Source of the DNA: Micromonospora sp. HM5-17
Lineage (GTDB): Bacteria; Actinomycetota; Actinomycetes; Mycobacteriales; Micromonosporaceae
Direction of reading: 5' to 3'
Length of the DNA stretch: 64,000 bases
Assembly: GCF_003762835.1 (NCBI RefSeq)
Contig: NZ_RJWA01000002.1
Span: forward strand, 186,001 to 250,000
Position numbers and translations under genes: made by a program. Each line of letters starts with the position of its first letter. Positions within the stretch are counted from its first letter, which is position 1. Positions 47,873-59,720 of the stretch are shown here, in pieces. The notes under the pieces were generated by a model. The model was not told where the DNA came from. It saw only the letters and a list, made by a program, of their open reading frames with translations, and ran no database searches.

Positions 47873-50266
47873 ATGACCGAAACGTCCACCTCGATAACCA
47901 CCCTGGGCACCCAGTACCGCACCGCCGTGATCGACAACGGGTCCTTCGGCACCCGTGAGGTCACCTTCTCCACCGGCCGTCTCGCCCGGCAGGCCGCCGG
48001 CTCGGTCCTCGCCCAGCTCGGTGACACCGTGGTCCTCTCCGCAACCACGGCGAGCAAGCAGCCCCGCGACCAGTTCGACTTCTTCCCGCTCACCGTCGAC
48101 GTCGAGGAGCGGATGTACGCCGCGGGTCGCATCCCCGGCTCGTTCTTCCGGCGCGAGGGCCGCCCCAGCGAGGACGCCATCCTCACCTGCCGGCTGATCG
48201 ACCGCCCGCTGCGCCCCTCCTTCGTCAAGGGGCTGCGCAACGAGGTCCAGATCGTCGAGACCGTGCTGGCGCTCGATCCGCAGCACCCGTACGACGTGGT
48301 CGCGATCAACGCCGCGTCGATGTCGACGAAGCTCTCCGGTCTGCCGTTCTCCGGCCCGATCGGGGCGACCCGGATGGCGCACGTGGAGGGCCAGTGGGTC
48401 GCCTTCCCGACGTACGAGGAACTCTCCCGGGCCACCTTCGACATGGTCGTCGCGGGCCGCGTGCTGGAGGACGGCGACGTCGCGATCATGATGGTCGAGG
48501 CGGAGGCCACCGAGCACACCATCGGTCTGATCGCCAATGGCGCGCCCGCCCCGACCGAGGAGGTCGTGGCGAGCGGCCTCGAGGCGGCGAAGCCGGCCAT
48601 CCGGGAGCTGTGTCGGGCGCAGAGCGAGCTCGCCGAGGTCGCCGCGAAGCCGGTCGCCGAGTTCCCGATCTTCCTGGACTACACCGACGACGTCTACCAG
48701 GCGGTGGTCGACGCGGCCCGGACCGACGTCGCCGAGGCGCTGCGGATCGCCGGCAAGGCCGACCGCGAGGAGGCGTTGGAGCGGATCCGGGAGCGGGTCG
48801 TCGAGCAGCTTGCCACGGACGGCTTCGAGGGCCGCGAGAAGGAGATCAACGCCGCGTTCCGGTCGCTGACCAAGGCCGAGGTGCGGGCCCGGGTGCTGCG
48901 GGAGCAGGTCCGGATCGACGGCCGGGGTCTGCGGGACATCCGGCCGCTGACCGCCGAGATCGCGGTCCTGCCCCGGGTGCACGGCTCGGCGCTCTTCGAA
49001 CGCGGCGAGACGCAGATCCTCGGCGTCACCACGCTGAACATGCTCCGGATGGAGCAGGCGCTCGACACCCTCTCCCCGGAGAAGTCCAAGCGCTACATGC
49101 ACAACTACAACTTCCCGCCGTACTCGACGGGCGAGACCGGCCGGGTCGGCGCGCCCAAGCGGCGCGAGATCGGGCACGGGGCCCTGGCCGAGCGGGCACT
49201 GATTCCGGTGCTGCCGAGCCGCGAGGAGTTCCCGTACGCGATTCGCCAGGTTTCCGAGGCGATCGGCTCGAACGGCTCCACCTCGATGGGCTCGGTCTGT
49301 GCCTCGACGCTGTCGCTGCTGAGCGCCGGCGTACCGCTGAAGGCGCCGGTCGCCGGCATCGCGATGGGGCTGATCTCCGACGAGGTCGACGGCAAGACCC
49401 AGTACGTGACGCTGACCGACATCCTCGGTGCCGAGGACGCCTTCGGCGACATGGACTTCAAGGTCGCCGGCACCCGGGACTTCGTCACCGCGCTCCAGCT
49501 CGACACCAAGCTCGACGGCATCCCGTCCGACGTGCTGGCCGCCGCGCTGCAGCAGGCGTACGAGGCACGGCAGGTGATCCTCGACGTGATGCAGGAGGCG
49601 ATCGAGGCTCCGGCGAAGATGTCGGACTACGCGCCGCGGGTGACCACGGTGAAGATCCCGGTCGACAAGATCGGCATGGTGATCGGCCCGAAGGGCCAGA
49701 CGATCAACGCGATCCAGGACGAGACCGGAGCCGAGATCTCCATCGAGGACGACGGCACGATCTACGTGGGCGCCACCAACGGCCCCGCCGCCGAGGCGGC
49801 CGTCGAGCGGATCAACGCGATCGCCAACCCGACCCTGCCGAAGGTCGGGGACAAGTTCCTCGGCACGGTGGTCAAGACGGCGGCGTTCGGCGCCTTCGTC
49901 TCGCTGCTTCCCGGCCGGGACGGCCTGCTGCACATCTCCAAGGTCGGCGACGGCAAGCGGGTCGAGAAGGTCGAGGACTACCTCAACGTCGGCGACAAGA
50001 TCGAGGTACAGATCGCCGACATCGACGCCCGCGGCAAGATCTACCTGGACAAGGTACGGCCGGAGGGCGAGGAGGTCCCGGCACCGGCCCCGACGGGTGC
50101 GGCCGGCGAGCGGCCGGTCGGCCGGGACCGTGGCGACCGGGGGCCGCGCGACCGCGGCGACCGGGAACGGGGGGACCGGGGCCCGAGCCGAGGCGACCGC
50201 GAGGGCGGCGAGCCCGGCGAGGGCGGCGGCGAGCAGCCGCGTCGCCGCCGGCACCGGCACAGCTGA
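47873..50266 (+). CDS. pnp: Polyribonucleotide nucleotidyltransferase (PNPase)
   Basis: The 797-residue phosphorolytic 3'-5' exoribonuclease has two RNase PH domains (first about 25-230; second about 340-560, with [20 protein letters not shown]), a KH domain ([20 protein letters not shown]) and an S1 domain ([20 protein letters not shown]). The Arg/Gly/Glu-rich tail (about 740-797) is usual in actinobacteria. AAGGAG precedes ATG 47873; upstream codons in frame are not conserved. Confidence 0.97.
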   Translation: MTETSTSITTLGTQYRTAVIDNGSFGTREVTFSTGRLARQAAGSVLAQLGDTVVLSATTASKQPRDQFDFFPLTVDVEERMYAAGRIPGSFFRREGRPSEDAILTCRLIDRPLRPSFVKGLRNEVQIVETVLALDPQHPYDVVAINAASMSTKLSGLPFSGPIGATRMAHVEGQWVAFPTYEELSRATFDMVVAGRVLEDGDVAIMMVEAEATEHTIGLIANGAPAPTEEVVASGLEAAKPAIRELCRAQSELAEVAAKPVAEFPIFLDYTDDVYQAVVDAARTDVAEALRIAGKADREEALERIRERVVEQLATDGFEGREKEINAAFRSLTKAEVRARVLREQVRIDGRGLRDIRPLTAEIAVLPRVHGSALFERGETQILGVTTLNMLRMEQALDTLSPEKSKRYMHNYNFPPYSTGETGRVGAPKRREIGHGALAERALIPVLPSREEFPYAIRQVSEAIGSNGSTSMGSVCASTLSLLSAGVPLKAPVAGIAMGLISDEVDGKTQYVTLTDILGAEDAFGDMDFKVAGTRDFVTALQLDTKLDGIPSDVLAAALQQAYEARQVILDVMQEAIEAPAKMSDYAPRVTTVKIPVDKIGMVIGPKGQTINAIQDETGAEISIEDDGTIYVGATNGPAAEAAVERINAIANPTLPKVGDKFLGTVVKTAAFGAFVSLLPGRDGLLHISKVGDGKRVEKVEDYLNVGDKIEVQIADIDARGKIYLDKVRPEGEEVPAPAPTGAAGERPVGRDRGDRGPRDRGDRERGDRGPSRGDREGGEPGEGGGEQPRRRRHRHS

Positions 50267-50277
50267 GCCACGCGTCC

Positions 50278-50310
50278 GCGCCGACCTGTGCCGTCCGCGC
50301 AGGTCGGCGC
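50278..50310 (+). terminator. Hairpin terminator after pnp
   Basis: An 11-bp stem (GCGCCGACCTG/CAGGTCGGCGC) with an 11-nt loop begins 12 nt past the pnp stop. Confidence 0.75.
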
Positions 50311-50382
50311 GCCGCACGCGCCGCGTAGGTCGGGCGGCGGGTGCGGCACGCGGCGTCCCGTCAACCTAGGAGCCAGGTTCTC

Positions 50383-51747
50383 GTGAGTCGGGCGATACGA
50401 GCGCCTCTGTCCGCCGCCCCCGGGGGCGCGGCGGCCCGGGCCGTCACCCGGGTGGTCGACAGCGATCCGCTCGGCGGCACCGTACGCCGTACCGTGCTCC
50501 CCAGCGGGTTACGGGTGATCACCGAGGCGATCCCCGCGATGCGCAGCGTCTCGTTCGGGATCTGGGTGGCGGTCGGGTCCCGCGACGAGACCAAGCCCCA
50601 GTCCGGGGTCTCGCACTTCCTGGAGCACCTGCTCTTCAAGGGCACCCGCAAGCGCAGCGCCCTGGACATCTCGGCGGCGATCGAGGCGGTGGGCGGCGAG
50701 ACGAACGCCTTCACCACCAAGGAGTACACCTGCTACTACGCGCGGGTGCTCGACCAGGACCTGCCGCTGGCGATCGACGTGATGTGCGACCTCGTCGCCG
50801 ACTCCGTCCTCGACCCCGCCGACGTGGAGACCGAGCGCGGCGTCATCCTCGAAGAGATCGCCATGCACGACGACGAGCCCGGCGACGAGGTGCACGACCT
50901 GCTGGCCCGGGCGGTCTACGGCGATCATCCGCTGGGCCGGTTGATCTCCGGCACCGAGGAGACCATCACGCCGATGTCGCGGCGGCAGATCCAGAGCTTC
51001 TACCGGCGCCGCTACGTCGCACCGTCGATGGTGATCGCGGCCGCCGGGAACCTCGACCACGCCGCCGTGGTCAAACTGGTCCGGCAGGCGCTGCGCGGCA
51101 CCCCGCTGGACACCGAGCCGGCACCGCCGGCGCCGTTGCGGCCAGCCGAGCCGGGGGTACGGCACCGCCGCCCCGGCCACGTCGTCGAACACAAGGAGAC
51201 CGAGCAGGCCCACGTGGTGCTCGGCTGCCCGGGCATCCACCGGCTCGACGACCGACGCTTCGCGCTCGGCGTCCTCAACAACGTGCTCGGTGGCGGCATG
51301 TCGAGCCGGCTCTTCCAGGAGATCCGGGAACGGCGCGGCCTGGCGTACTCGGTCTACTCCTACTCGAGCCAGTACGCCGACACCGGGCTCTTCGCCGTCT
51401 ACGCCGGCTGCGCCCCCGGCAAGGTCGACGAGGTGCTGGACCTGGTCCGCGCCGAACTGGCGGAGGTCGCCGCGCACGGCATCACCGAGGCGGAACTTGC
51501 CCGGGGCAAGGGGATGGCGAAGGGCTCGTACGTGCTCAATCTCGAGGACACCGGCTCCCGGATGAGCCGGCTGGCCAAGGGGGAACTGCTCTACGGCGAC
51601 CTGCTGCCGGTCGACGCGCTGCTCGCCCGGATCGACGCGGTCGGGGCCGACGAGGTGAACGCGCTCGCCGCCGACCTGCTGACCCGGCCGATGTCGTTGG
51701 CCGTGGTCGGCCCCTTCGACCAGGACGACTTCGCCGCCGAGCGCTGA
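50383..51747 (+). CDS. M16 family metallopeptidase (pitrilysin/MPP-like)
   Basis: The 454-residue Zn peptidase has the inverted motif HFLEH (about 84-88) with a downstream Glu in ERGVILEEIAMHDD, and an inactive-like second half (HVVLGCPGIHRLDD; GGGMSSRLFQEIRERRGLAY with the R/Y pair of active partners). It resembles mitochondrial processing peptidase beta and bacterial homologues that follow pnp. The substrate is unknown. GTG 50383 has TAGGAG upstream. Confidence 0.93.
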   Translation: MSRAIRAPLSAAPGGAAARAVTRVVDSDPLGGTVRRTVLPSGLRVITEAIPAMRSVSFGIWVAVGSRDETKPQSGVSHFLEHLLFKGTRKRSALDISAAIEAVGGETNAFTTKEYTCYYARVLDQDLPLAIDVMCDLVADSVLDPADVETERGVILEEIAMHDDEPGDEVHDLLARAVYGDHPLGRLISGTEETITPMSRRQIQSFYRRRYVAPSMVIAAAGNLDHAAVVKLVRQALRGTPLDTEPAPPAPLRPAEPGVRHRRPGHVVEHKETEQAHVVLGCPGIHRLDDRRFALGVLNNVLGGGMSSRLFQEIRERRGLAYSVYSYSSQYADTGLFAVYAGCAPGKVDEVLDLVRAELAEVAAHGITEAELARGKGMAKGSYVLNLEDTGSRMSRLAKGELLYGDLLPVDALLARIDAVGADEVNALAADLLTRPMSLAVVGPFDQDDFAAER

Positions 51748-51971
51748 TTCCCGCGGGCGCCGGCGCCGCCTGTGCCGGGTGAGCGACGTCGACGTCGCCG
51801 GGTGGATCACGTGGGTGGCGTGGGCGCCGCTGACGCCGTCCGGTGGACCGCGTGGGCGATGTCGATGTCGGGCGTCGGATCGCGTGGATCGCGGTGGCGC
51901 CCTCCCGTGGACCGCGTGGGTGATCGCCGGTTGGTGTCATGTCGCTACCCTCCGCTCAAGGAGGTGGGTGG

Positions 51972-53662
<1,691 letters not shown>

Positions 53663-53668
<6 letters not shown>

Positions 53669-54220
53669 CCGGACGTGCAGGCGGAGCTGCGGCACCAGCA
53701 TGTCGTCGACATCCAGGGCCCGGGCCGCCCCGTCCGGCTCCCAGCCGGCGCCGGTGAGGAACCGTTGGGTCGCCGTGTCGCCGTCGAATGCCCAGGCCAC
53801 CGCCGTGTCGAAGCCGTCGGCCCGCCACAGGTCGACGGAGGCGGCGAGCAACCGGCTGCCGTGACCGCGCCGCCCCCACCGCGGCTCCACCAGCAGGTCC
53901 GTCACGGCGACGGTGGCCGGGCCGAGCGCCTCGGGGGGCTCGTTGGGGGCCAGGGCCTGCTCGTCGGGCGGCCCGGAAGCGGCAAATCCCACCAGATACG
54001 ATTGTTCGGCCTGCTCGACGGCGACCAGGACGCGGTGCCGCTTGGAGGGTGGGGACTCGACCGCCGCGCTCCACCGGTCCGCAAGCCACGTCTCGTCCAG
54101 GTCGTCGAGCACGTGCCTGGGGAGCAGCCGCCGGTACGCGACCCGCCAGGTCGCGAGTTGGATGCGGGCGATCTCGGCGACGTCCGTGGGACGCGCCGGG
54201 CGGACGTACCCGAGAGCCAT
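53663..54220 (-). CDS. GNAT family acetyltransferase
   Basis: The 185-residue protein has the GNAT core: RPARPTDVAEIARIQLATWR at the start, VTDLLVEPRWGRRGHGSRLL (acetyl-CoA loop), and WAFDGDTATQRFLTGAGWEP. It is related to RimI-type or small-molecule acetyltransferases; acceptor unknown. The last residues RLHVRL end in TAA within the repeat. It is divergent from the GT87 gene, with starts only ~36 nt apart. Confidence 0.88.
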
Positions 54221-54255
54221 GAGTGGTGAGCCTACGCAAGGCGAGGGGGGCGACA

Positions 54256-55722
54256 GTGGCGCAGGGTGGTTTCTCCCGGGCCCGGTACCAGGTGCCCTTC
54301 GTGATCGCGCTCGCCGTCCTGGTCACCGGCTTTCTCTCCGTGGCCGCCGTCCGGCACGGCTACTTCGACCTCGCGGTCTACTGGGGAGCGCTGCGCCACT
54401 GGGTACGGGCGGACGGGATGATCTACGACTGGCTGAAGCCGGACAGCAAGTACGGCTTCACCTACCCGCCCTTCGCCGCGTTGGTGATGTACCCGCTGGC
54501 GTATCTGAGCTGGCGTGCCGCGATCGCGATCCACGTGACGCTGACCGTGCTGGCGAGCACGCTGCTGATCTGGTGGCTGGTCGACCCGATGGCCCGCCGT
54601 GCCGGCTGGACCCGGTGGTTCACCCTGGCGGTCACGCTCTGCCTGGCGGCGGCCTTCGAACCGATGCGGGAGACGGTCAACTTCGGCCAGGTCAACATGC
54701 TGTTGCTCTTCCTGGTCGGCGCCGACCTGCTCTGGCTGGTCGCCCCGGTGACCCCGTTCGGGCGGCGACTGCCCTCCCGCTACCGCCACTTCGCCGGGGT
54801 GGGGATCGGGCTGGCCACCGCGATCAAGCTGACCCCCGGGATCTTCATCGTGTACCTGCTGGTCACCCGGCGGTGGCGAGCGACGCTGGTGGCCGCCGGT
54901 ACCGCGGCGGGGGCGACGCTGCTCGCTGGTGTGCTGGCCCCGGACGCCTCCCGGGAGTTCTGGACCGCCGCGCTCTGGGACACGGACCGGGTCGGCACGC
55001 TGTCGTTCATCTCCAACCAGTCCTGGCAGGGGGTGGTGGCCCGGCTGGACCCGGAGCATCCGAGCCGGCTGCTCTGGTTGCTGCTGGTGGTGGCGACGCT
55101 GGCGGTCTGGGTCTGGCGGGTGCGGCCGGCCGCGGCCGCCGGGGACGAGGTGACCGGGCTCGCCCTCACCGGTGTCGTCCAGAGCCTGGTCAGCCCGGTC
55201 ACCTGGGTGCACCACCTGGTCTGGCTGATCCCGGCGCTGATCCTGCTGGTCGACCGCGGGTACGCCGCCCCGGCCAGAAGCCGGCGGCGCCGGGCGCTAC
55301 TCGGCTTCGCGGTCGTCGCGTACCTGATCCTGATCAGCCGACTGGTCTGGATCTGGGAGCGCCGCTTCGACGGGCTGCTCGGCGTCGTCGGGAGCAACGC
55401 CTACGTCTGGATCAGCGTCGCGCTGCTGCTGGTGCTGCCGGTACGCGGGCCGACTCTTCCGGCGCGCGTCGACGGGGCCGACCGGGGTGACCGCGCCGAC
55501 CGGGCGGGCGGGGGTGACCGCGCCGACCGCTCTGGCCGGCCCGATCACGCCGACCGCTCCGGCAGGCTCGACAACGCCGGCCAGGCCGGCGGGGGTGACG
55601 ATCGCACGTCCCCGGCCGGCGGGGTGGATGACCGTACCGACCGGGCCGGCGGGGCGACCGGGTCGGTCCCACGCCGCCCGCGGCCCTCGCCCCGACTCCT
55701 GGAGTTCGTCACCGGCGGGTGA
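54256..55722 (+). CDS. GT87 family polyprenyl-phosphate mannosyltransferase-like protein
   Basis: The 488-residue membrane enzyme has about ten helices with the DUF2029/GT87 features [13 protein letters not shown] (Asp in the first loop), [44 protein letters not shown] and [11 protein letters not shown]. Relatives such as PimE add mannose from polyprenyl-P-mannose to PIM or lipoglycans. The tail (about 415-480) is Asp/Arg/Gly-rich with repeats like [24 protein letters not shown] precedes GTG 54256; GTG 54223 is an alternative. Confidence 0.85.
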   Translation: MAQGGFSRARYQVPFVIALAVLVTGFLSVAAVRHGYFDLAVYWGALRHWVRADGMIYDWLKPDSKYGFTYPPFAALVMYPLAYLSWRAAIAIHVTLTVLASTLLIWWLVDPMARRAGWTRWFTLAVTLCLAAAFEPMRETVNFGQVNMLLLFLVGADLLWLVAPVTPFGRRLPSRYRHFAGVGIGLATAIKLTPGIFIVYLLVTRRWRATLVAAGTAAGATLLAGVLAPDASREFWTAALWDTDRVGTLSFISNQSWQGVVARLDPEHPSRLLWLLLVVATLAVWVWRVRPAAAAGDEVTGLALTGVVQSLVSPVTWVHHLVWLIPALILLVDRGYAAPARSRRRRALLGFAVVAYLILISRLVWIWERRFDGLLGVVGSNAYVWISVALLLVLPVRGPTLPARVDGADRGDRADRAGGGDRADRSGRPDHADRSGRLDNAGQAGGGDDRTSPAGGVDDRTDRAGGATGSVPRRPRPSPRLLEFVTGG

Positions 55723-55751
55723 CCCGGGCGGATCGTGTCGGTGGGCTGGCT

Positions 55752-55757
55752 TAGGGT
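55752..55757 (+). promoter_or_regulatory. -10 element of YcaQ-like gene
   Basis: TAGGGT lies 8 nt before GTG 55766; leaderless. Confidence 0.5.
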
Positions 55758-55765
55758 GCACCCTC

Positions 55766-56995
55766 GTGGCCATACCCGAGTCGCTGTCCCTGGCCCAGGC
55801 CCGGCGGATCGCCCTCGCCGCCCAGGGGTTCACCGATCCCGCGCCGGGCGGGGTGCCGACCCGCCGGCACCTGCGTCGGGTCCTCGACCGGATCGGTCTG
55901 CTCCAGATGGATTCGGTCAACGTGCTCCAGCGGGCCCACTACCTGCCGCTCTACAGTCGGCTCGGGCCGTACCCGGTCGACCTGCTGGACCGGGCCGCCT
56001 ACCGGCGGCCCTGTGACCTCTTCGAGTACTGGGGGCACGAGGCGTCGCTGCTGCCGGTCGGGCTGCATCCGGCGCTGCGCTGGCGGATGGCCGCCGCCCA
56101 CACCGACGCCTGGGGCGGGATGCGGCGGATCGCCGTCGAGCAACCGGAGCTGGTCGCCCGGGTGCTGGCCGAGGTACGCGACAACGGCCCGATGACCGCC
56201 GCCGAGATCGAGCACGACGCCCCCCGGGAGACCGGCAACTGGGGGTGGAACTGGTCGGCGGTGAAGCGGGCCTGTGAGTACCTCTTCTGGGCCGGCCAGC
56301 TGACCGCCGCCGCCCGGACCAGCTCCTTCGCCCGGGTCTACGACGTACCGGAGCGGGTGCTGCCGGCGGAGGTGCTGGCGGCGCCGACGCCGAGCCCGGC
56401 CGAGGCGTACCGACGGCTGGTCGGGGTCGCGGCCCGGGCCCTGGGTGTGGCGGCCGAGCCGGAGCTGCGGGACTACTTCCGGCTGCCGGTCGCCGCGGCC
56501 CGCGCCGCGATCGCGGAGCTGGTCGAGGCCGGAGAGCTGCTGCCGGTCCGGGTGCAGGGGTGGCGCCCACCCGCCTACCTGCACCGGGAGGCGCGACTGC
56601 CGCGGTGGGTCCGGGCCCGCACCCTGGTCAGCCCGTTCGACCCGCTGATCTGGGAACGGTCGCGGACCGAGCGGCTCTTCGGCTTCACGTACCGGATCGA
56701 GATCTACGTGCCGGCGCCGCAACGCGTGTACGGCTACTACGTGCTGCCGTTCCTGCTCGGGGACCGGTTCGTCGCGCGGGTGGACCTGAAGGCGGACCGC
56801 CGGGCCGGCGTACTCCTCGTGCCGGCGGCCTGGGGCGAGCCTGACGTCGACCCGGCCGAGACGGCGGAGGCGCTCGCCGCCGAGCTGTACCGACTCGCCG
56901 GCTGGCTCGGCCTCGACCGGGTGGCCCCGCCCGTCGCCGGGGATCTCGCCGGGCCGCTCGCTACCGCGCTCGCCGGCGTCGGCGCGGTACCGTGA
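55766..56995 (+). CDS. Winged-helix DNA glycosylase, YcaQ/AlkX-like
   Basis: The 409-residue protein has the YcaQ/AlkZ fold (PF06224): [20 protein letters not shown] contains the catalytic QxD (QMD, about residue 47-49), [13 protein letters not shown], and [40 protein letters not shown] near the C-terminus. The QxD form is that of E. coli YcaQ (AlkX), which unhooks interstrand crosslinks; QxQ forms (AlkZ) protect antibiotic producers. Activity here is inferred from the motif. GTG start is set by the -10 spacing. Confidence 0.85.
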   Translation: MAIPESLSLAQARRIALAAQGFTDPAPGGVPTRRHLRRVLDRIGLLQMDSVNVLQRAHYLPLYSRLGPYPVDLLDRAAYRRPCDLFEYWGHEASLLPVGLHPALRWRMAAAHTDAWGGMRRIAVEQPELVARVLAEVRDNGPMTAAEIEHDAPRETGNWGWNWSAVKRACEYLFWAGQLTAAARTSSFARVYDVPERVLPAEVLAAPTPSPAEAYRRLVGVAARALGVAAEPELRDYFRLPVAAARAAIAELVEAGELLPVRVQGWRPPAYLHREARLPRWVRARTLVSPFDPLIWERSRTERLFGFTYRIEIYVPAPQRVYGYYVLPFLLGDRFVARVDLKADRRAGVLLVPAAWGEPDVDPAETAEALAAELYRLAGWLGLDRVAPPVAGDLAGPLATALAGVGAVP

Positions 56996-57035
56996 GGTGC
57001 GACAGGCGCGAACAACGATGCATCGGCGGGATGGG

Positions 57036-57713
57036 ATGACGAGCGTGGGAGACGGTCGGACCGGCCAGATCGCCGCGGTGGCCGGGCCGTGGACGCCGGG
57101 TGAGACCGTGACGACCGGGTCGTCAGGTGCGTCGGTGACGGCCGGGCCATCGGGCGAAACCGCGATGACCGGGTCACCGGCGCTGACGGCGTCGCCCGGC
57201 GCGCCGGTCGGGGCGGGGCAGCCGGGGTGGCCAGCCCACCCGGTGCCGCCGTACCCGGTGGTGGAGCCCGACCGGATCACCCGGCTGGTCACCTGGTTGC
57301 AGGCGCGGCTGCCCCGCTGGGCGGCGCCGCTGGCCGCGCTCGGCTGTATCGCCGGCGCCGTGGGCTACACGATCTGGGCCGACCCGACCAACAGCGCGCC
57401 CGACGCCCCACCCACCTGTTTCCTGAAGCTCACCACCGGCCTGGACTGCCCGGGCTGCGGCGGCACCCGGGCCGCCTGGTACCTCCTGCACGGTGACCTG
57501 CCGGCCGCCGCCCGCCACCACCTGCTCTTCGTCTTCGCCGTGCCGTTCCTGCTCTACCTGTACGTCGCCTGGGCCGGCCGGCTGGTCTTCGGTTGGCGCC
57601 TGCCACAACTGGAGATCACGCCCAAGGCGATCGGCATCTTCCTCGCGGTCTGGGGGGTCTTCTCGGTGCTCCGCAACCTGCCCTGGGCACCCTTCGACAC
57701 GTTCTACGTCTGA
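57036..57713 (+). CDS. DUF2752 domain-containing membrane protein
   Basis: The 225-residue product has a polar Gly/Ser/Thr/Pro-rich N-terminus (about 80 residues), a helix AAPLAALGCIAGAVGYTIW, the DUF2752 signature CFLKLTTGLDCPGCGGTRAA with WYLLHGDLPAAARHH, then two helices. The CPGCG-type Cys pair is conserved, but the family has no known function. Start is uncertain (57018 and GTG 56997 are in frame). Confidence 0.82.
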   Translation: MTSVGDGRTGQIAAVAGPWTPGETVTTGSSGASVTAGPSGETAMTGSPALTASPGAPVGAGQPGWPAHPVPPYPVVEPDRITRLVTWLQARLPRWAAPLAALGCIAGAVGYTIWADPTNSAPDAPPTCFLKLTTGLDCPGCGGTRAAWYLLHGDLPAAARHHLLFVFAVPFLLYLYVAWAGRLVFGWRLPQLEITPKAIGIFLAVWGVFSVLRNLPWAPFDTFYV

Positions 57714-57950
57714 GGCCCCCACCGTCGGGCTCAGGCCTCCTCTGTGGATTCGTGCTGCGCCTCCCCGGGATCCGGCCATCCCGGCGCCTCCGGTACGACC
57801 GAGACACGGAGCAGCTCGGGTGATCGGATCGGTGGTCGTGCGTACGGGGTGCCGCCCGGTGGCGGTCCGCACCGCGCAGCCGGCGACCGATGCGGGGTGA
57901 CCGCCCGCCGGCACGGTCAACCCGGCGCTGCCGGGGCCCGGTGGGGCGAC

Positions 57951-57956
57951 TACAGT
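57951..57956 (+). promoter_or_regulatory. -10 element of thyX
   Basis: TACAGT lies 7 nt before ATG 57964; leaderless. Confidence 0.55.
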
Positions 57957-57963
57957 CGCAGGA

Positions 57964-58716
57964 ATGCCGGAGATGGTGAGACCGCAGGTCAAGGTCATTG
58001 CGTGGACGCACTTCGAGCCGCCGGACGACGTACCCTGGTCGACCGACGCCGACGGGGGCCAGGCGCTCGCCGAGTTCGCCGGCCGGGCCTGCTACCAGTC
58101 CTGGCGCAAGCCCAACCCGGCCACCGCGACCAACGCCGGCTACCTCGCCCACATCATCGAGGTCGGCCACCTCTCGGTGCTCGAACACGGCACCGTCACC
58201 ATGTACCTCACGGGGGTCTCCCGCTCGTTCACCCACGAGCTGGTCCGGCACCGGCACTTCTCCTACTCCCAGCTCTCCCAGCGGTACGTCCCGGAGCGGG
58301 ACGCCGCGATGGTGGAACCGGCGGTGATCGCCGAGGACGCCGAGCTGCACAAGCGGTTCGTCGAGGCGACCGAGGCGAGCCTGCGGGCGTACACCGAGTT
58401 GCTGGAGGGGTTGGAGCGACGCTTCGCGGATGTCGAGAATCCGACGCTGCGCCGCAAACTGGCCCGGCAGGCGGCCCGCGCGGTGCTACCGAACGCCACC
58501 GAGACCCGGATCGTGGTGACCGGCAACTACCGGGCCTGGCGGCACTTCGTGGCGATGCGGGCCGCCGAGGGCGCCGACGTCGAGATCCGCCAGGTGGCGG
58601 TCGAGTGCCTGCGCCAGCTCCAACGGGTCGCCCCGAACGTCTTCGCCGACTTCACGATCAGCACCCTGCCGGACGGCACCGAGGTCGCCAGCAGCCCGTA
58701 CGCCCCACTGTCCTGA
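57964..58716 (+). CDS. thyX: Flavin-dependent thymidylate synthase
   Basis: The 250-residue enzyme makes dTMP from dUMP with methylene-THF, FAD and NADPH. The ThyX motif [14 protein letters not shown] is at about 95-108, with [11 protein letters not shown] (flavin contact) and [20 protein letters not shown]-like [20 protein letters not shown] near the end. A standalone gene before dapA, as in other actinobacteria. Confidence 0.96.
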   Translation: MPEMVRPQVKVIAWTHFEPPDDVPWSTDADGGQALAEFAGRACYQSWRKPNPATATNAGYLAHIIEVGHLSVLEHGTVTMYLTGVSRSFTHELVRHRHFSYSQLSQRYVPERDAAMVEPAVIAEDAELHKRFVEATEASLRAYTELLEGLERRFADVENPTLRRKLARQAARAVLPNATETRIVVTGNYRAWRHFVAMRAAEGADVEIRQVAVECLRQLQRVAPNVFADFTISTLPDGTEVASSPYAPLS

Positions 58717-58750
58717 CCTCGTCCCCGCTGGCCCGACGGCGCGATTCCGA

Positions 58751-58756
58751 TAGGTT
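58751..58756 (+). promoter_or_regulatory. -10 element of dapA
   Basis: TAGGTT lies 6 nt before ATG 58763; leaderless, same hexamer as dapB. Confidence 0.55.
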
Positions 58757-58762
58757 GTTCGC

Positions 58763-59689
58763 ATGACCCACGACCACCCTGCCGCCGGTGATCGGGCGAC
58801 GCCCCGCCCCTTCGGCCGGCTGCTGACCGCCATGGTGAGCCCCTTCGCCCCGGACGGCTCGGTCGACCTCGACGGCGCCGCCCGGCTCGCGGCCTACCTC
58901 GTCGACGAGCAGGGCAACGACGCCCTGGTGGTGAACGGGACCACCGGTGAGTCGCCGACCACCACCGATGCCGAGAAGGAGCTGTTGATCAGGGCCGTGG
59001 TCGAGGCGGTCGGCGACCGGGCGCGGGTGGTCGCCGGCGTCGGCACCAACGACACCCGGCACACGATCGAGCTGGCCGCCGCCGCCGAGAAGGCGGGCGC
59101 GCACGGACTGCTGGTGGTGACGCCGTACTACAACAAGCCGCCCCAGGCGGGGCTGATCGCCCACTTCACCGCGGTGGCCGACGCCACCGGGCTGCCGGTG
59201 ATGCTCTACGACATCCCGCACCGCGCCGGAGTGGCGATCGAGACCGAGACGCTGGTCCGGCTCGCCGAGCACGAGCGGATCGTCGCGGTCAAGGACGCCA
59301 AGGGCGACCTGGTCGCGACCTCCTGGGTCACCAGCCGCACCGACCTGGCGTACTACTGTGGCGAGGACGCGCTGACGCTGGCCTCGCTGGCGGTCGGCGC
59401 GGTCGGGCTGGTCGGGACCTCCACCCACCTCACCGGGGCGTTGACCAAGCAGATGATCGAGTCGTACGACCGGGGCGAGACCGCCGCGGCGCTGGCCCTG
59501 CACCGCCGCCTGCTGCCGCTGTTCACCGGGATCTTCCGGACCCAGGGCGCGATCCTGGTCAAGGCGGCCCTCGCCGCGCGCGGGCTGCCCGCCGGGCCGC
59601 TGCGCCCGCCGCTGGTGGCCGCCACCGAGGCCCAGATCGCCCAGCTCCGCGCGGACTGCGCCGCCGCCGGCCTGGAGCTGCCGGCATGA
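58763..59689 (+). CDS. dapA: 4-hydroxy-tetrahydrodipicolinate synthase
   Basis: The 308-residue aldolase condenses pyruvate with aspartate semialdehyde, the first DAP-branch step. Features are VVNGTTGESPTTTDAEK, VVTPYYNKPPQ with the proton-relay Tyr, MLYDIPHRAGV, and the Schiff-base Lys in IVAVKDAKGD. The ATG has a leaderless promoter. It is 31 nt from rnj, so cotranscription is likely. Confidence 0.96.
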   Translation: MTHDHPAAGDRATPRPFGRLLTAMVSPFAPDGSVDLDGAARLAAYLVDEQGNDALVVNGTTGESPTTTDAEKELLIRAVVEAVGDRARVVAGVGTNDTRHTIELAAAAEKAGAHGLLVVTPYYNKPPQAGLIAHFTAVADATGLPVMLYDIPHRAGVAIETETLVRLAEHERIVAVKDAKGDLVATSWVTSRTDLAYYCGEDALTLASLAVGAVGLVGTSTHLTGALTKQMIESYDRGETAAALALHRRLLPLFTGIFRTQGAILVKAALAARGLPAGPLRPPLVAATEAQIAQLRADCAAAGLELPA

Positions 59690-59720
59690 GTGGGTTGATC
59701 ATGCGCGGTGGGGAGGCGGC

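Noticed and set aside
47570-50317. A 915-codon minus-strand frame opposite pnp
   Set aside because: Antisense shadow of pnp, with no family features and no ribosome site.
57714-57950. A gene between DUF2752 and thyX
   Set aside because: The short frames here are shadows without ribosome sites or family features; only a weak GAGGCC/GGCCTC stem near 57712-57738 was seen.
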